A DNA stretch of 8,207 nucleotides, taken from contig CAYOAD010000178.1 of assembly GCA_964401845.1 (NCBI GenBank), forward strand, positions 1-8,207, read 5' to 3'. The notes below the pieces were generated by a model. That model saw nothing but the letters and a program-made list of their open reading frames with translations. It did not search any database and was not told the origin of the DNA. A program made the translations under genes and the position numbers. The stretch comes from CAYFKJ01 sp964401845 (lineage in GTDB: Bacteria; Pseudomonadota; Alphaproteobacteria; UBA2966). Within the stretch, counting starts at the first letter, position 1, and each line of letters begins with the position of its first letter. Positions 1 through 5,800 of the stretch are shown in pieces.

Positions 1-1
1 C

Positions 2-751
2 TTCATGCACCTTCATCGAGCCGATCTGCGCCGTGAAGGCGCTGCCGGAACGGCCGGCCACGACGATGGCAGTCAATAGGATACCGATTTCGCGCAACAC
101 CGAGACACCGATCAAGTCGACCACGAAAACTTCCGCGCCGAAACGCTGCAGCTGGGTCGCTCCCTGATAGGCCAAGACGATACCGATCAGGAAGGAGATC
201 AGGCCGACGATGGGTAACGCGTTCAGGCCGACGCGCTCCATATGGTAAACCAGCGGCGTGAAGCGCAACTGTGACGGCCGGAGCAGCGTGACGATCAGTG
301 TCTGCATGACCTGGCCGAGGAAGCCAATCCCGTCGACGATCTCGAGCACGATTTCCTCGGTGGTCTCGCCCACGTGGCGCACCATGGCGATGAAGGCGTT
401 GCCGGGCGGTAGGGGTGCGGGGTGCGGCTTGTCGTTCGCCGCCATCTGATCGAGCATTTCCGCCACGGCCGCGGTGGCGCCGACAACTTCCGCCTCCACA
501 CCCTCTTCGCCCAATCGCTTGAGCGTGCGGTAGATCATCCAGGCGCCGGTGCTGTCGATGCCGTCTATGGCTGAAGCATCCAGGCGAAGGGCCGACCCGC
601 GGTTCGCCGACAAGCCGTCGAGATCCTGTTGCAGACGCACCGCACCCTTGAGGTCCCAGCGTCCGCCGGCCTCGACCTCGAGACCGCCGCCCGCCGCTGC
701 TGAACGCAACCAAGCGCTATCGTTGTTTGCTGTATCGTCGGCTGTCGTCAA
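2..751 (-). CDS. MlaE-family ABC transporter permease with N-terminal STAS domain (partial, 3' end cut by window edge)
   Basis: Inner-membrane permease of the Mla/Ttg2-type system, which moves phospholipids or other hydrophobic compounds between inner and outer membrane with an MlaF ATPase and an MlaD MCE protein (family knowledge; neither partner is in view). Read from 751 leftwards, the frame gives 250 residues. Residues about 22-105 form an MlaB-like STAS domain, including LDASAIDGIDSTGAW at 58-71. From about 135 the MlaE permease domain begins, with ERVGLNALPIVGL at 172-184, YQGATQLQRFGAE at 195-207 and REIGILLTAIVVAGRSGSAF at 220-239, the family signature. About 110-130 C-terminal residues are probably missing beyond the left edge. 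The start is uncertain: an in-frame stop lies at 791-793 and no ATG or GTG follows, so TTG at 751 is preferred over TTG at 709. No good ribosome binding site precedes either. The STAS fusion replaces a separate mlaB gene. Confidence 0.9.
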   Translation of the reverse strand, partial: MTTADDTANNDSAWLRSAAAGGGLEVEAGGRWDLKGAVRLQQDLDGLSANRGSALRLDASAIDGIDSTGAWMIYRTLKRLGEEGVEAEVVGATAAVAEMLDQMAANDKPHPAPLPPGNAFIAMVRHVGETTEEIVLEIVDGIGFLGQVMQTLIVTLLRPSQLRFTPLVYHMERVGLNALPIVGLISFLIGIVLAYQGATQLQRFGAEVFVVDLIGVSVLREIGILLTAIVVAGRSGSAFTAQIGSMKVHE

Positions 752-889
752 AATGCCGCCGGGGATCCCCGCTCCCTCTTTGTTATTGGGCTATCCTGTC
801 ACGGAGCATCAGCCACGATCAAGAATGGCGGCCAACAATTCTCGGCGCTATGCTGCGCCCCGACTGTCGGCTGAACGTGAGCATGTTTG
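752..889. promoter_or_regulatory. Divergent intergenic region between the MlaE permease and the YhhN gene
   Basis: This 138-base gap separates two divergent genes and must hold promoters for both. I could not place a convincing -35/-10 pair on either strand. A 12-bp perfect palindrome, CGGGGATCCCCG, occupies 760-771 just upstream of the proposed permease start. At 877-890, GTGAGCATGTTTGA matches 10 of 14 positions of the palindrome found upstream of the TRAP binding-protein gene, but it has itself lost dyad symmetry, so a shared operator is only a weak possibility. Confidence 0.4.
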
Positions 890-1606
890 ATGAGTAATAC
901 TTCCCAACCCGACGCGGGGTTCGAAATGGCAACGCTCGACCGAACCTTGTTGGGCGCCAGCGCGGGCTTTGCCCTCGCCTATTTCCTGTCGATCCCGCTC
1001 GATCCCTACCCGGGCGTAGTGGCCGTCAAGGGCGCTGCCGTCTTCCTGCTGGCGGTAATCGCCTGGCGCCGATCGCTCGGCCCCAATGGCATGCTCCTGG
1101 CTCTGGGGTTGCTGGCCTCGAGCGCCGGCGACGTCTTTCTCGGCCTTGATCGCGTCGGCCTGTTCGTTCAGGGGCTCGGCTCTTTCTTGGTCGCACATCT
1201 TCTGTACATCGCGGTATTCATTCGTGTCATGCCGCGGCCGCTGGTCCGGTCCCAGGGCGCCAACGCCATTGCGGTCTTGATGGTTCTCTACGGATTTATA
1301 CTCGGGGGCTGGCTTTTTCCGTCGCTCGGGAGTCACACCCTGCCCGTCCTTGTCTATGCCACCGCGATCACAATCATGGGTGTCACCAGCGTGTTCGCTA
1401 ACCTCTCAAAACCCTGGGTGGTGATCGGGGCGGTACTGTTCATCATGTCGGATTCGGCTATCGCCATCGACAAATTCCTGATCCCCATCGACGGCGTGGG
1501 CTACTTCATCTGGCCGACCTACTATCTGGGCCAATTGCTGATTGCGACTGGCGTCATTGCCGCGCTGAGCAAAAACCGTCCGCCGCGAGCCGAAGGAACA
1601 ACATGA
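890..1606 (+). CDS. YhhN/TMEM86-family membrane protein (putative lysoplasmalogenase)
   Basis: Polytopic inner-membrane protein of 238 residues, typical for the YhhN family, whose characterised members (human TMEM86B and bacterial homologues) hydrolyse the vinyl-ether bond of lysoplasmalogens. Hydrophobic stretches cover nearly the whole chain, about eight helices. The two family-conserved acidic positions are present: Asp81 in SSAGDVFLGL and Asp188 in FIMSDSAIA. The AHLLY motif follows at 102-106 and YYLGQLLIATG at 211-221. The start chosen is ATG at 890, preceded by a weak GTGAG. An upstream TTG at 887 and an internal ATG at 926 are alternatives. The stop overlaps the start of the HMG-CoA reductase gene (ATGA at 1603-1606), implying one mRNA and translational coupling. 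The family assignment is strong; the reaction in this organism is not established, since many bacteria with YhhN proteins are not known to make plasmalogens. Confidence 0.85.
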   Translation: MSNTSQPDAGFEMATLDRTLLGASAGFALAYFLSIPLDPYPGVVAVKGAAVFLLAVIAWRRSLGPNGMLLALGLLASSAGDVFLGLDRVGLFVQGLGSFLVAHLLYIAVFIRVMPRPLVRSQGANAIAVLMVLYGFILGGWLFPSLGSHTLPVLVYATAITIMGVTSVFANLSKPWVVIGAVLFIMSDSAIAIDKFLIPIDGVGYFIWPTYYLGQLLIATGVIAALSKNRPPRAEGTT

Positions 1607-2913
1607 CCAAATCCCAAAAAAAATCCAAGGCACGGAAGACTAAACCGTCATCCCGCATGCCGGGCTTTCAGGCGCTGAGCCGTAAAAAGCGTCTGGCCGA
1701 GGTCGCCAAATTCGCCAAAATGAGCAAAGCCGAGCGGGAGATATTCAACGATACCGGCAATTTGGATGAAGAGATCGCGGGCCGCCTGGTCGAGAACGTG
1801 ATCGGCACCATGAACATCCCCGTCGGCGTCGCCACGAACATGATCGTCGACGGCCGCGATGTCATGGTTCCCATGGCGACCGAGGAATCCTCCGTAATCG
1901 CCGCCGTCTGCAACGCCGCCCGCCAGTGCCGTGACACCGGTGGTATCGTCACCTCGACTTCGGGTCCGCTGATGATCGCCCAGATTCAACTGGTCGGCGT
2001 GGCGGCGCCGGAGACCGCCCGTCTGCGCATCTTGGAGCGCAAAACGGACATTGCGGAAATCTGCAACGCCACGGATCCCTTGCTGGTTGAATTCGGCGGC
2101 GGCTTCCACGATTTGGAAGTCCGCGTGATCGAAACGCGCAGCGGACCCATGGTCATCACTCACATTATCGTCGATACCCGTGATGCGATGGGCGCCAACG
2201 CGGTCAACAGCATGGCCGAGACGCTGGCCCCTCACATCGCCGAGTGGACCGGGGGCACGACGCGATTGCGCATCCTTTCGAATTTGGCCGACAGGCGTCT
2301 GGCCCGCGCCCGGGGGGTGTGGAAATCCAGAACGATTGGCGGCGCCAAAGTGCGGGACGGTATGATCGAGGCCTATCATTTCGCCGATGCCGATCCCTAC
2401 CGCGCCACGACCCATAACAAGGGCATCATGAACGGCATCTCGGCCGTTACCCTGGCGACTGGCAACGACACCCGCGCCATCGAGGCCGGCGCCCACGCCT
2501 ATGCCGCACGGGATGGCTGGTACGGGCCGCTGACGCGCTGGGAAGTCGATGAAGCCGGACATTTGAACGGCGTCCTGGAACTGCCGTTGGCCTTGGGCAT
2601 CGTCGGCGGCGCCACCAAGGCCCATCCGACGGCGCAGGCCTGCCTTTCGATCATGGGCATCGAAGGGGCGGAAGACCTGCAGCGGATCGTCGCGGCGGTC
2701 GGTCTTTTGCAGAACTTCTCGGCCCTGAAAGCCCTGGCGACGGTCGGAGTGCAAAAGGGGCACATGGCGCTGCATGCCCAGAACATTGCCATGATGGCCG
2801 GCGCCAAAGGTCCGGAAATCGACGCGGTTGCCAAGCGGTTGGCGAAGAAGGGTACCGTTCGGCAGGATGTCGCGGCGGCTGAACTGACGAAATTGCGACT
2901 TGGACGCAAGTAA
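1603..2913 (+). CDS. mvaA: Class II (degradative-type) hydroxymethylglutaryl-CoA reductase
   Basis: Cytoplasmic enzyme interconverting mevalonate + CoA + 2 NAD(P)+ and HMG-CoA + 2 NAD(P)H. Class II enzymes such as Pseudomonas mevalonii MvaA usually run in the mevalonate-oxidising direction. At 436 residues it is full length. Motifs in order: ENVIGTMNIPVGVA (64-77, substrate binding), MATEESSVIAA (91-101, with catalytic Glu95), DAMGANAVNSMAE (194-206, nucleotide binding), ATTHNKGIMNG (268-278, catalytic Lys273), ATGNDTRAIEAGAHAYAARDG (starting at 285, catalytic Asp289) and VQKGHMALHAQNIA (383-396, catalytic His387). The spacing matches P. mevalonii Lys267, Asp283 and His381. The only difference at the ends is a Lys/Arg-rich N-terminal extension of about 12 residues. 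ATG at 1603 has AAGGA at 1593-1597 and overlaps the YhhN stop. No mvaB (HMG-CoA lyase) gene is in view. A biosynthetic role cannot be excluded, but the family and the neighbouring importer favour catabolism. Coenzyme preference was not judged. Confidence 0.95.
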   Translation: MTKSQKKSKARKTKPSSRMPGFQALSRKKRLAEVAKFAKMSKAEREIFNDTGNLDEEIAGRLVENVIGTMNIPVGVATNMIVDGRDVMVPMATEESSVIAAVCNAARQCRDTGGIVTSTSGPLMIAQIQLVGVAAPETARLRILERKTDIAEICNATDPLLVEFGGGFHDLEVRVIETRSGPMVITHIIVDTRDAMGANAVNSMAETLAPHIAEWTGGTTRLRILSNLADRRLARARGVWKSRTIGGAKVRDGMIEAYHFADADPYRATTHNKGIMNGISAVTLATGNDTRAIEAGAHAYAARDGWYGPLTRWEVDEAGHLNGVLELPLALGIVGGATKAHPTAQACLSIMGIEGAEDLQRIVAAVGLLQNFSALKALATVGVQKGHMALHAQNIAMMAGAKGPEIDAVAKRLAKKGTVRQDVAAAELTKLRLGRK

Positions 2914-2920
2914 TTTTTTT
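2898..2920 (+). terminator. Weak intrinsic terminator candidate overlapping the HMG-CoA reductase stop
   Basis: ACTTG (2898-2902) pairs with CAAGT (2907-2911) around a GACG tetraloop, followed by AA and seven consecutive T residues (2914-2920). The stem has only 5 bp and overlaps the end of the coding sequence, so termination is probably inefficient. An alternative overlapping stem, TTGCG (2893-2897) with CGCAA (2905-2909), competes with it. Confidence 0.35.
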
Positions 2921-2953
2921 CATTTGTATGATGAATATATTTTTGCGTCTTAC

Positions 2954-2999
2954 GTTCGGGTGTGTAAGATGTTCGGCGTAAAAAGTGAAGTTCGGGTGG
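2954..2999 (+). repeat. Three short GTTCGG direct repeats
   Basis: GTTCGGGTGT (2954-2963), GTTCGGCGTA (2971-2980) and GTTCGGGTGG (2990-2999) occur on the same strand 17 and 19 bases apart, start to start. The spacing is about two helical turns, and the first copy lies in the loop of the TCTTAC/GTAAGA inverted repeat. They could be binding sites for a regulator of the downstream transporter. Chance is possible because the core is only six bases. Confidence 0.4.
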
Positions 3000-3004
3000 G
3001 CGTT

Positions 3005-3018
3005 TTGAACATGTTCAA
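3005..3018. promoter_or_regulatory. Perfect 14-bp palindrome, candidate operator for the TRAP transporter
   Basis: TTGAACATGTTCAA is a perfect dyad of two 7-base half sites, 87 bases before the binding-protein start codon. Uninterrupted palindromes of this length upstream of catabolic transporters are typical operators for dimeric helix-turn-helix repressors. No regulator gene is in the window, so the family cannot be named. Confidence 0.5.
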
Positions 3019-3105
3019 GCGGTCATACCGGTCCAAGAGCGGCGGAACGATGGGAGTCGGTCGTCGTAAAAACAAGTAGGCTTTACCCTAGTGGGAGGAC
3101 TAAAT

Positions 3106-4158
3106 ATGCGTTTATCCAAGATTCTTAAGACCACCGCGGCGGCGGGTCTTGTCGGCCTCACGGCGCTTGCCGTAGGCGGCGCGGCCGACGCCAAGGTGCG
3201 CATGAAGATGCAAAGCACCTTCGGCAGCAAGCTGTCGATCCTTGGTGAATCCGGCAAACATTTTGAAAGTCTCGTGAAGACGCTTTCGAATGGCGACTTG
3301 GAGTTCAAGTTCTATGAACCCGGCGCGCTGATCCCGTCACTCGAAGGTTTTGATGCGGCCAAGGCCGGTTCGGTGGACGCCGTTTGGGGCACTGCCGGTT
3401 ATCACGTTGGCAAAATCCCCGCCATGTCGTTCTTCACGGCCGTGCCTTTCGGTCCCGGCGCTAGTGAAATCCTGAGCTGGATGTGGTACGGCGGCGGCGA
3501 TGACATCTACAACGAAGTCTATGACAAGAACGGTCTCAAGGGCTTCCACTGCTTTATCATCGCACCGGAAACCTCAGGCTGGTTTAAAGAGCCGATCACG
3601 GACGTCTCACAGTTGAAGGGCCTGAAAATGCGCTTCTTCGGTCTGGGCGCCAAGGTCATGACCAAGCTCGGCGCGGCGACCCAGCTACTGTCGGCTGCGG
3701 ACATCTATCCGGCTCTGGAACGCGGCGTCATCCAGGCGACCGAGTTCTCCATGCCTTCGATTGATAAGAACCTCGGTTTCTATCAGATTGCCAAGCACAA
3801 CTACTTCCCGGGCTGGCACCAGCAATCGTCGGTTGGTGAATTGCTGATGAACAAAGCCAAGTGGGATGGTCTTTCCGATTGGCACAAATCTATCGTCAAA
3901 ACGGCTTGCGACGCCACCATCGCCTGGTCGCTGGTTCGCTCGGACGCCATTCAGTCCGACGCCATGGCTTGGATGCAGGAAAAGGGCGTGACCCTTCACG
4001 ACTGGTCGCCTGAATTTATGGCCAAGTTCAAGGCCGGTTGGGAAGCCGTGGTGGCGGAAGAAGTCGCCAAGGACCCGCTTTTCAAGCGCACATACGAAAG
4101 CTACACCGCATTCCGTAAGAAGTTTGCAGTATGGGGCAACCGCGCATACATCAAGTAG
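3106..4158 (+). CDS. dctP: TRAP transporter periplasmic substrate-binding protein (DctP family, TakP-like)
   Basis: Periplasmic protein that captures an organic acid and delivers it to the Na+-dependent DctQM membrane complex. The 350-residue chain begins with a classical Sec signal peptide: a basic start, a hydrophobic stretch at about 11-24, and probable cleavage after AADA near residue 29. The fold signature resembles Rhodobacter TakP: YGGGDDIYNE (128-137), SGWFKEPI (157-164), DVSQLKGLKMRFFGLG (166-181), DIYPALERGVIQATEF (199-214) and LGFYQIAKHNYFPGWH (223-238). Arg176 is at the position of the conserved carboxylate-binding arginine (SiaP Arg147). Glu213 is kept at the TakP Glu214 position, but the adjacent Trp is Phe214, so the ligand may differ from TakP's 2-oxo acids. 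The start is ATG 3106, because GGGAGGA at 3093-3099 lies six bases upstream; an in-frame GTG at 3091 overlaps that site. The genes for both membrane subunits follow. Confidence 0.92.
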   Translation: MRLSKILKTTAAAGLVGLTALAVGGAADAKVRMKMQSTFGSKLSILGESGKHFESLVKTLSNGDLEFKFYEPGALIPSLEGFDAAKAGSVDAVWGTAGYHVGKIPAMSFFTAVPFGPGASEILSWMWYGGGDDIYNEVYDKNGLKGFHCFIIAPETSGWFKEPITDVSQLKGLKMRFFGLGAKVMTKLGAATQLLSAADIYPALERGVIQATEFSMPSIDKNLGFYQIAKHNYFPGWHQQSSVGELLMNKAKWDGLSDWHKSIVKTACDATIAWSLVRSDAIQSDAMAWMQEKGVTLHDWSPEFMAKFKAGWEAVVAEEVAKDPLFKRTYESYTAFRKKFAVWGNRAYIK

Positions 4159-4169
4159 GTTGCCACAGG

Positions 4170-4189
4170 ATCGGAAGAACAATTCCGAT
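4170..4189 (+). repeat. Hairpin 1 downstream of dctP
   Basis: ATCGGAA (4170-4176) and TTCCGAT (4183-4189) form a perfect 7-bp stem with a six-base loop, 11 bases after the dctP stop. No T-run follows, so simple intrinsic termination is unlikely here. Confidence 0.6.
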
Positions 4190-4201
4190 GCGTAGGGATA
4201 A

Positions 4202-4228
4202 GCCGGAGTCCGTGATCTGGGCTCCGGC
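4202..4228 (+). repeat. Hairpin 2 downstream of dctP (GC-rich)
   Basis: GCCGGAGTCC (4202-4211) pairs with GGGCTCCGGC (4219-4228): 10 bp with one G-T wobble and a seven-base loop. This is the most stable of the three stems. It lacks a U-tract, which fits an mRNA 3'-end stabiliser or partial terminator better than a strong terminator. Confidence 0.65.
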
Positions 4229-4253
4229 ACCCACCGCGCGGAATACAACAAGC

Positions 4254-4280
4254 GGCGCAACATTGATTTATGTTGGCGCC
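4254..4280 (+). repeat. Hairpin 3 downstream of dctP
   Basis: GGCGCAACAT (4254-4263) pairs with ATGTT (4270-4274) and GCGCC (4276-4280), with G4275 bulged and a six-base loop TGATTT. This is a 10-bp imperfect stem, the last of three in a row. Confidence 0.6.
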
Positions 4281-4412
4281 TGAACTATGTTCCCCGCCAA
4301 TTCCTCCATTTCATTCGTTAATCAATCTTATTCCCGTGACGCGTACCCTCTGCGCGGCCCGGTCATTTTGCGTCGGCGGTAGTACCCCAATTGAAGGTTT
4401 GAAGGCGATCAC

Positions 4413-5786
4413 ATGTTCATAGACCTCTTCACCGACTTTCTGCCCGTGTTCATGTTCGCGACATTGGCATTACTTCTGTTCACAGGCTATCCGGTGGCCT
4501 TCCTGCTGGGCGGCATCGCCATCGCCTATGGCCTGATCGGCTATACCATGGGCGTCTTTTCGCTTATCGAATTTTTCAATTTCCTGCCCAGAATTTGGGG
4601 CGGGGCGGCGGAGAACCTGGTGCTCGTGGCGCTTCCAACATTCGTCTTTATGGGCGTCATGATGGAACGAAGCGGTGTCGCCAACGATATGCTTTATTGC
4701 TGCCAGGTGCTGTTGCGCCGGGTGCCGGGTGGTTTGGCGATGGCAGTGACCGTTATGGGGACCATCCTGGCCGCCATGACCGGTATCATCGGCGCCTCGG
4801 TCACCATGATGACCGCGCTGGCTCTGCCGACGATGCTGCGTCAGAACTACAGTCACGCGCTGGCGACGGGAACGATAGCGGCATCGGGAACGTTAGGAAT
4901 CTTAATCCCGCCCAGTATCATGTTGATCCTCATGGCCGACCTTTTGTCGGTCTCTGTCGGCACGTTGTTCATGGCCGCCCTGGCGCCGGGACTTGTGTTG
5001 GCGGCCTGCTACCTCACTTACATCCTGATCATCTCCAAGGCGAAGCCGGTCCTGGCGCCGCCGCTGCCGCCCGAATTACTGTATGTGCCGCCCAGGGAAT
5101 TGCCGCCGCTGCTGTTGAAGAGCTTTTTCCCGCCGGTGTTCCTGATCGCCTTCATCAAGGGTTCCATCCTGTTCGGTTTTGCGACGCCCAGCGAGGCCGG
5201 CGCGGTCGGCGCGTTCGGCGCCATGTTGCTCGGCTGGCTCAAAGGCCGGCTGAAATGGGATATCGTCAAGGGCGTGAGCCACTCGGCCGGCCTTACCGTG
5301 GCCATGATTTTCTTCATCATCATTTGCGCCACGGCCTTTGCTTACGTGTTCCGCTCGCTCGGCGGTGATGACGTGGTGGAGGAGCTGATCCTCGAAGCCG
5401 GCCTGGATGCTTGGGGTCTGTTGTTCCTCATCATGGGCATCGTCTTCATCCTGGGCTTCTTCCTGGATTGGATCGAAATCACCCTGATTATTCTGCCGGT
5501 GTTCGCACCGATGGTCGCCGACCTGAACTTTGGCGATCACGTCGCCCAGGAGGAAATGATCTTCTGGTTCACCGTGCTGGTGGCGATTAACCTGCAAACG
5601 TCGTTCTTGACACCACCCTTCGGTTTCGCTCTTTTCTATCTCAAGGGTATTGCACCGCCCGAAGTGCGAACCATCAGTATATACAAGGGCATCATCCCCT
5701 TTGTGTTCCTGCAGGCTTCGGTTCTGTTGTTGGTCATGTGGCAGCCGGAAATAGCGCTATGGCTACCACGTTCGGTTTATGATTGA
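4413..5786 (+). CDS. dctM: TRAP transporter large permease subunit (DctM family)
   Basis: Inner-membrane subunit that forms the Na+-coupled transport path of the TRAP complex. The 457-residue chain is almost entirely hydrophobic, with roughly 11-12 membrane segments. Family motifs are visible: LVALPTFVFMGVMMERSG (71-88), ASGTLGILIPPSIMLI (157-172), FGFATPSEAGAVGAFGAML (254-272), LDWIEITLIILPVFAPM (351-367) and LQTSFLTPPFGFALFYLKG (394-412). A proline-rich loop at about 212-232 (VLAPPLPPELLYVPP region) separates the two halves and accounts for the length above the usual 425 or so. ATG 4413 has GAAGG at 4401-4405. The gene follows the binding-protein gene after a long structured spacer and precedes the small subunit by 14 bases, so M and Q are co-translated. 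M before Q reverses the textbook P-Q-M order. Confidence 0.95.
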   Translation: MFIDLFTDFLPVFMFATLALLLFTGYPVAFLLGGIAIAYGLIGYTMGVFSLIEFFNFLPRIWGGAAENLVLVALPTFVFMGVMMERSGVANDMLYCCQVLLRRVPGGLAMAVTVMGTILAAMTGIIGASVTMMTALALPTMLRQNYSHALATGTIAASGTLGILIPPSIMLILMADLLSVSVGTLFMAALAPGLVLAACYLTYILIISKAKPVLAPPLPPELLYVPPRELPPLLLKSFFPPVFLIAFIKGSILFGFATPSEAGAVGAFGAMLLGWLKGRLKWDIVKGVSHSAGLTVAMIFFIIICATAFAYVFRSLGGDDVVEELILEAGLDAWGLLFLIMGIVFILGFFLDWIEITLIILPVFAPMVADLNFGDHVAQEEMIFWFTVLVAINLQTSFLTPPFGFALFYLKGIAPPEVRTISIYKGIIPFVFLQASVLLLVMWQPEIALWLPRSVYD

Positions 5787-5800
5787 GGAAGGACCCGGAT

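Larger units (their letters stand above)
2914..3105 (+). promoter_or_regulatory. Upstream regulatory region of the TRAP transporter genes
   Basis: This 192-base gap starts AT-rich, unlike the surrounding genes, and contains several ordered signals. TATGAT (2927-2932) and TATATT (2936-2941) resemble -10 boxes, but neither has a good -35 element at 16-18 bases. An inverted repeat TCTTAC (2948-2953)/GTAAGA (2964-2969) follows, then three GTTCGG repeats and a 14-bp palindrome. The arrangement suggests a regulated promoter for the TRAP genes separate from the reductase transcript. The exact promoter cannot be assigned by eye. Confidence 0.45.
4159..4412 (+). other. Intergenic spacer between TRAP binding-protein and large-subunit genes
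   Basis: This 254-base gap holds no credible coding sequence. Its first half contains three consecutive hairpins (listed separately). Its second half (about 4281-4400) is less structured, with an AT-richer patch around 4300-4335 that could hold a weak secondary promoter, though I see no good consensus pair. GAAGG at 4401-4405 is the ribosome binding site for the next gene. The spacer probably lets the binding protein be made in excess over the membrane subunits. Confidence 0.5.

Noticed and set aside
3..713. Arg/Gly/His-rich open frame on the minus strand
   Set aside because: It is an out-of-frame shadow of the MlaE permease. The correct minus-strand frame gives the STAS and MlaE signatures across the same bases.
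760..771. CGGGGATCCCCG palindrome as an operator for the MlaE permease
   Set aside because: It is a short GC-rich palindrome in a GC-rich genome with no second copy in the window, so chance is as likely as function.
1648..2775. Long 375-codon open frame antisense to HMG-CoA reductase
   Set aside because: It is low-complexity Gly/Arg/Asp/His-rich, shows no known motif and lies exactly opposite a gene with a complete catalytic set. This is a typical GC-rich antisense shadow.
2927..2941. TATGAT and TATATT as the -10 box of the dctP promoter
   Set aside because: Neither has an acceptable -35 hexamer at 16-18 bases; TTGGAC at 2900-2905 is 21 bases before TATGAT. Kept only as a possibility within the regulatory region.
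3007..3016. GAACATGTTC as a LexA (SOS) box
   Set aside because: The alphaproteobacterial LexA site is a direct GTTC-N7-GTTC repeat and the Gram-positive site has a longer spacer between GAAC and GTTC. This two-base spacer fits neither.
3685..4263. 192-codon open frame antisense to dctP
   Set aside because: It opposes the strongly conserved DctP frame, and no family resemblance is visible.
4595..5368. 257-codon open frame on the plus strand inside dctM
   Set aside because: It is Gly/Arg/His-rich and out of frame with the clear DctM sequence, with no recognisable domain.
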